Source of the DNA: an uncultured Clostridia bacterium
Lineage (GTDB): Bacteria; Bacillota; Clostridia; TANB77; CAG-508
Length of the DNA: 7,607 bases
Assembly (NCBI GenBank): GCA_948919095.1
Contig: CAQYCU010000066.1
Location: forward strand, 1-7,607
Direction of reading: 5' to 3'
Of the stretch, positions 5,381-7,607 are shown piece by piece. The position numbers were made by a program, and so were the translations under genes. The number at the start of each line of letters is the position of its first letter. Positions within the stretch are counted from its first letter, which is position 1. The notes beneath the pieces were generated by a model, which did not search any database, was not told the DNA's origin, and worked only from the letters and a program-made list of their open reading frames with translations.

Positions 5381-7093
5381 TTACTTCTTTGTTTTTAAAT
5401 TTTTTATTACTAGTCCTAACATAAGTGGTGTACTTACTATAACTGGATATACATATCTTATTATTGAGCAATGGGCTAAATAGCAAGAACAATAAAATGT
5501 GAATAACACTATTGCTACTACTAAATTGTTTTTATTTTTCTTATAAATTGCAAATAACATAAATGCAAATGTTATATAGAAAAATATACATGGTTGAAAT
5601 AATACATATAATACTGGTATTTTTTGATATTCATTTTTGCAAAATAATTTTGTGTATAGTTCTTTTAATTTTGGTAATTTACTATCATAATTAATTCTGT
5701 AGTTTTCTTTTGCTATTTTAAAGTCGTATAATTCAAATGCACCTGGACAATCATACATTTCTATTTCACTAAATGAAGTATCAGCCATATACCAATATCC
5801 TCTTGTTGTGTCTAAAATAGATTCTACATATGACATTGGGTATTTCATTCCTAATTTAATGCAAAAGTCTAAAAAATCTTTTTTATTATTTCTAATATTT
5901 TTTGGATTAATCATTCTTGAGGCTGAATCAACTATATTCTTTTGGTATTTATTTCCTAGCTCTTTATAGTCTTTAAAATAGTATGATATTTTTTCTTTTT
6001 CTTCTTGTGTCAATTCGTCTTCATTATCTCTAACAGTTCTTCCAACTAATTGTGAAAATGTGGATGTTCTTAAATTTCCCTCATCATTAGATGCTTTTAT
6101 AATTGTTTCTTCATTTTTTATATCTGTTATTGGCTTATTGTTAAATATTTTGTACAAGCTATTATTTATTCCTTTATACATTATTATTATAGCTAAAAGT
6201 GCTACTCCAATTTTTATACATTTCTCTTTTTGTTTTAATAATATTAACACAATTAATGGTAGTGAAACTATTAATGTATATACTGAATTATTTCTTGAAA
6301 GTAACATTAAAATTCCAATTATCACAAGAAATATATAGTCTGGGATTTTGCATTTGTTATCTATCATTTTATATAATTGTATTATAAATACTAGCATTAA
6401 TCCTGCAAATATTACGTCTTTTGTTGTTGTAATTGAAAATAATTGATTATACGGATACAGTGCGTAAAATAATATGCTTATATTTCTTAACCATTTTTTA
6501 TTAGTGTTTTCTGATATAAATTTTACAGTATGTGCAAAAATAAATGCCATAAGTGCCATCTGAAATAAAGCAAATAAAAACATTCCTATCGTTGGCGAAT
6601 TTATATTTAGTCCAAAGCTAAAAAATCCTGAATATAATAATGTTATAACTATTGGATGGTGTTGTATTAAATTTAATATAAGTAAATTTAATATTTGATA
6701 TGGTCCATCATATCCAAAAATACAAGGATAAAATGCAAGCACTGTTGGTATCCAGCAGACAAATATTATTAGAAAATATATCCAAAAACTATGTTTTGAG
6801 TTTATATTTTTTTCTTCTTTTTTATCTTTCTTTTTTATCTCAAATAGTTTCAATATGCAATAGTGTAGTGCTATAAAAATTATACTCAAAAATATACACA
6901 TGCATATATCTATACATAAGTTTTTTACACCATTATATATATGTCCTCTTTTTTCTAAATTCCTTCCTAATATAAATTGAATGCTTATGATTGTCCAAAA
7001 TAAGGCTATGTATTTGAACTTTTTTTCACATAAAATATTTTTAATCTTTTTACTTATTTGAATTTCTTCTGTTTTCGTTTCTTTTATTTTCAT
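5381..7093 (-). CDS. Large polytopic membrane protein, DUF6020-like (GT-C glycosyltransferase-like)
   Basis: This 570-residue protein has about a dozen hydrophobic helices (near 26-42, 57-80, 103-121, 134-160, 166-190, 203-219, 226-241, 252-266, 269-286, 293-306, 493-517 and 523-565) and one large soluble loop (about 310-490). Conserved-looking points are FGYDGPYQ (126-133), with an acidic residue after the third helix; QHHP (144-147); TTTKDVIF (222-229); SRNNS (266-270); and RYVYP (546-550). An Asp in the first exposed loop of a many-helix protein is the pattern of GT-C transferases, which use polyprenyl-phosphate sugars. The family resembles DUF6020, whose function is unproven. The ATG at 7091-7093 has AGAGGA at 7101-7106. 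It heads the central gene run and is followed by GtrA, which supports a role in envelope glycans. Enzymatic activity is inferred. Confidence 0.7.
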   Translation of the reverse strand: MKIKETKTEEIQISKKIKNILCEKKFKYIALFWTIISIQFILGRNLEKRGHIYNGVKNLCIDICMCIFLSIIFIALHYCILKLFEIKKKDKKEEKNINSKHSFWIYFLIIFVCWIPTVLAFYPCIFGYDGPYQILNLLILNLIQHHPIVITLLYSGFFSFGLNINSPTIGMFLFALFQMALMAFIFAHTVKFISENTNKKWLRNISILFYALYPYNQLFSITTTKDVIFAGLMLVFIIQLYKMIDNKCKIPDYIFLVIIGILMLLSRNNSVYTLIVSLPLIVLILLKQKEKCIKIGVALLAIIIMYKGINNSLYKIFNNKPITDIKNEETIIKASNDEGNLRTSTFSQLVGRTVRDNEDELTQEEKEKISYYFKDYKELGNKYQKNIVDSASRMINPKNIRNNKKDFLDFCIKLGMKYPMSYVESILDTTRGYWYMADTSFSEIEMYDCPGAFELYDFKIAKENYRINYDSKLPKLKELYTKLFCKNEYQKIPVLYVLFQPCIFFYITFAFMLFAIYKKNKNNLVVAIVLFTFYCSCYLAHCSIIRYVYPVIVSTPLMLGLVIKNLKTKK

Positions 7094-7128
7094 TCTTATT
7101 TCCTCTTGATTTATTTATTGCACCTTAT

Positions 7129-7221
7129 CTATTCCTTGTAATCCTTATTTAAAAGATTTATAAAATCCACAGCATCTTGTTTTGTTCCAACTATACTTCC
7201 ATAATGTATAGAACAAACTAA
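7129..7221 (-). pseudogene. C-terminal remnant of an MBL-fold metallohydrolase
   Basis: About 30 codons (stop TAG at 7129-7131) include IHYGSIVGTKQDAVDF and INLLNKDYKE. The HYG-x-IVG-(T/S)-x-x-DA-x-x-F pattern is what closes the bacterial MBL-fold hydrolase group related to YtkL/UPF0173, where the His belongs to the metal site. None of the N-terminal HxHxDH part is present: the stretch starts directly after the TAA of the upstream gene and is in the same frame. It looks like the leftover 3' end of a gene interrupted by recombination. It is probably not translated on its own. Confidence 0.65.
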
Positions 7222-7607
7222 TTATCCATTAATCTCTCTTACAAATTGTACAATATCACTGTTAACCTCTTGAATTCTTTTATCGTGTATTAGTTCTTCA
7301 TACGAAAACCATTTGTAAGCAACGTCATTCATTTCAAATTCATTATTTTCTAATTCTTCTAATAAATTTACTTTATAAAAATAGTGAATATATTCTTTTT
7401 CTTTTTTGTCTCTTTGAGAAAACTTTTTATGTTTTCTATAATCACAATATGTAACTTCTATGTTTTCTTTTTTTATTCCTAGAAAGTCAAATACTTTATT
7501 TACTATAGTATCACTATCTTTTCCATTTGGCAATTTACAATTTAAAAATAAGTAACTTTGCCATTCTTTATCAAAATATTGTAAATATTCATTTTTTTCA
7601 TTTTGTA
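7222..7607 (-). CDS. Nudix-fold-like protein, C-terminal part (5' end beyond the right edge)
   Basis: The frame is open to the window edge and shows 127 residues. A TTG at 7531-7533 could be read as a start, but the upstream codons remain protein-like (EYLQYFDKEWQSYLFLNCKL) and no ribosome site precedes it, so the gene is 5'-partial. It resembles a Nudix fold: an opening strand (WQSYLFLNCKL), a helix and turn (NKVFDFLGIKKENIEV), a strand (YIHYFYKVNL), the closing YKWFSYEEL-x-x-DKRI, and a last helix NSDIVQFVREI. The catalytic Nudix box (REUxEExGU) is not recognisable; its place is taken by VNKVFDFLGI, without the glutamates. The Nudix-like domain associated with SMODS signalling is one comparison worth making, but that is tentative. 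It ends directly before the MBL remnant. Confidence 0.55.
   Translation of the reverse strand, partial: QNEKNEYLQYFDKEWQSYLFLNCKLPNGKDSDTIVNKVFDFLGIKKENIEVTYCDYRKHKKFSQRDKKEKEYIHYFYKVNLLEELENNEFEMNDVAYKWFSYEELIHDKRIQEVNSDIVQFVREING

Noticed and set aside
5050..5424. Plus-strand open frame of 124 codons that looks hydrophobic
   Set aside because: It is antisense to GtrA, whose motifs and helices are clear; antisense of AT-rich membrane genes gives false hydrophobic frames.
5367..5492. Longer N-terminus for the GtrA protein
   Set aside because: The extra 42 residues overlie the end of the upstream gene, are not membrane-protein-like for this family, and a good AAAGGA precedes the ATG at 5366.
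6060..6387. Two overlapping plus-strand frames (6060-6338 and 6199-6387)
   Set aside because: Both are antisense to the continuous 570-codon membrane protein gene and have no start signals.

Overview
The window is very AT-rich. Every supported gene lies on the minus strand, most have purine-rich Shine-Dalgarno sites (AGGAG, GGAGG, AAAGGA), and the genes use the standard bacterial code. This points to a low-GC Firmicute, most likely a gut-type Clostridia lineage. Genus cannot be told from the sequence. No rRNA, tRNA, CRISPR array, insertion sequence or replication origin was seen. Transcription runs from the right edge to the left edge.

Right edge (7129-7607): the 3' part of a Nudix-fold-like gene runs in from outside the window. 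Its stop is followed at once, in the same frame, by about 30 codons of what looks like the orphan C-terminus of an MBL-fold metallohydrolase. This looks like a recombination scar.

Centre (2106-7093): five tightly packed genes that could form one operon. In order of transcription they are a large polytopic GT-C-like membrane protein (DUF6020-like), a GtrA-family flippase-like protein, an FAD-dependent amine-oxidase-fold oxidoreductase, pyrF and pyrE. The first three resemble a membrane glycan or lipid-linked sugar module. The last two make UMP from orotate, which is the precursor of UDP-sugars. A 19-codon open frame with its own possible ribosome site sits between pyrF and pyrE. A 313-bp gene-free stretch follows pyrE. 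It holds a possible weak terminator, AT-rich inverted repeats and the control region of the next operon.

Left (264-1792): a two-gene unit. The first gene encodes a Cro/C1-type HTH regulator fused to about four membrane segments. The second, overlapping by 11 bp, encodes a membrane-anchored DUF4097-like beta-helix protein. The second gene carries one extra base at position 522, which cuts it off after residue 179. Deleting that base restores a smooth 264-residue protein with regular beta-helix rungs. A strong intrinsic terminator ends this unit.

Left edge (1-203): a coding-like orphan fragment of unknown identity, then a good sigma-A promoter (TTGATA-N17-TGATATTAT overlap) and the first 18 codons of an RdgB/HAM1 nucleotide pyrophosphatase, which runs off the window.

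The best candidates for new biology are the membrane-tethered HTH/DUF4097 pair with its Cys-rich rungs, and the coupling of a membrane glycan module to pyrFE. Neither can be called a new system from the sequence alone.
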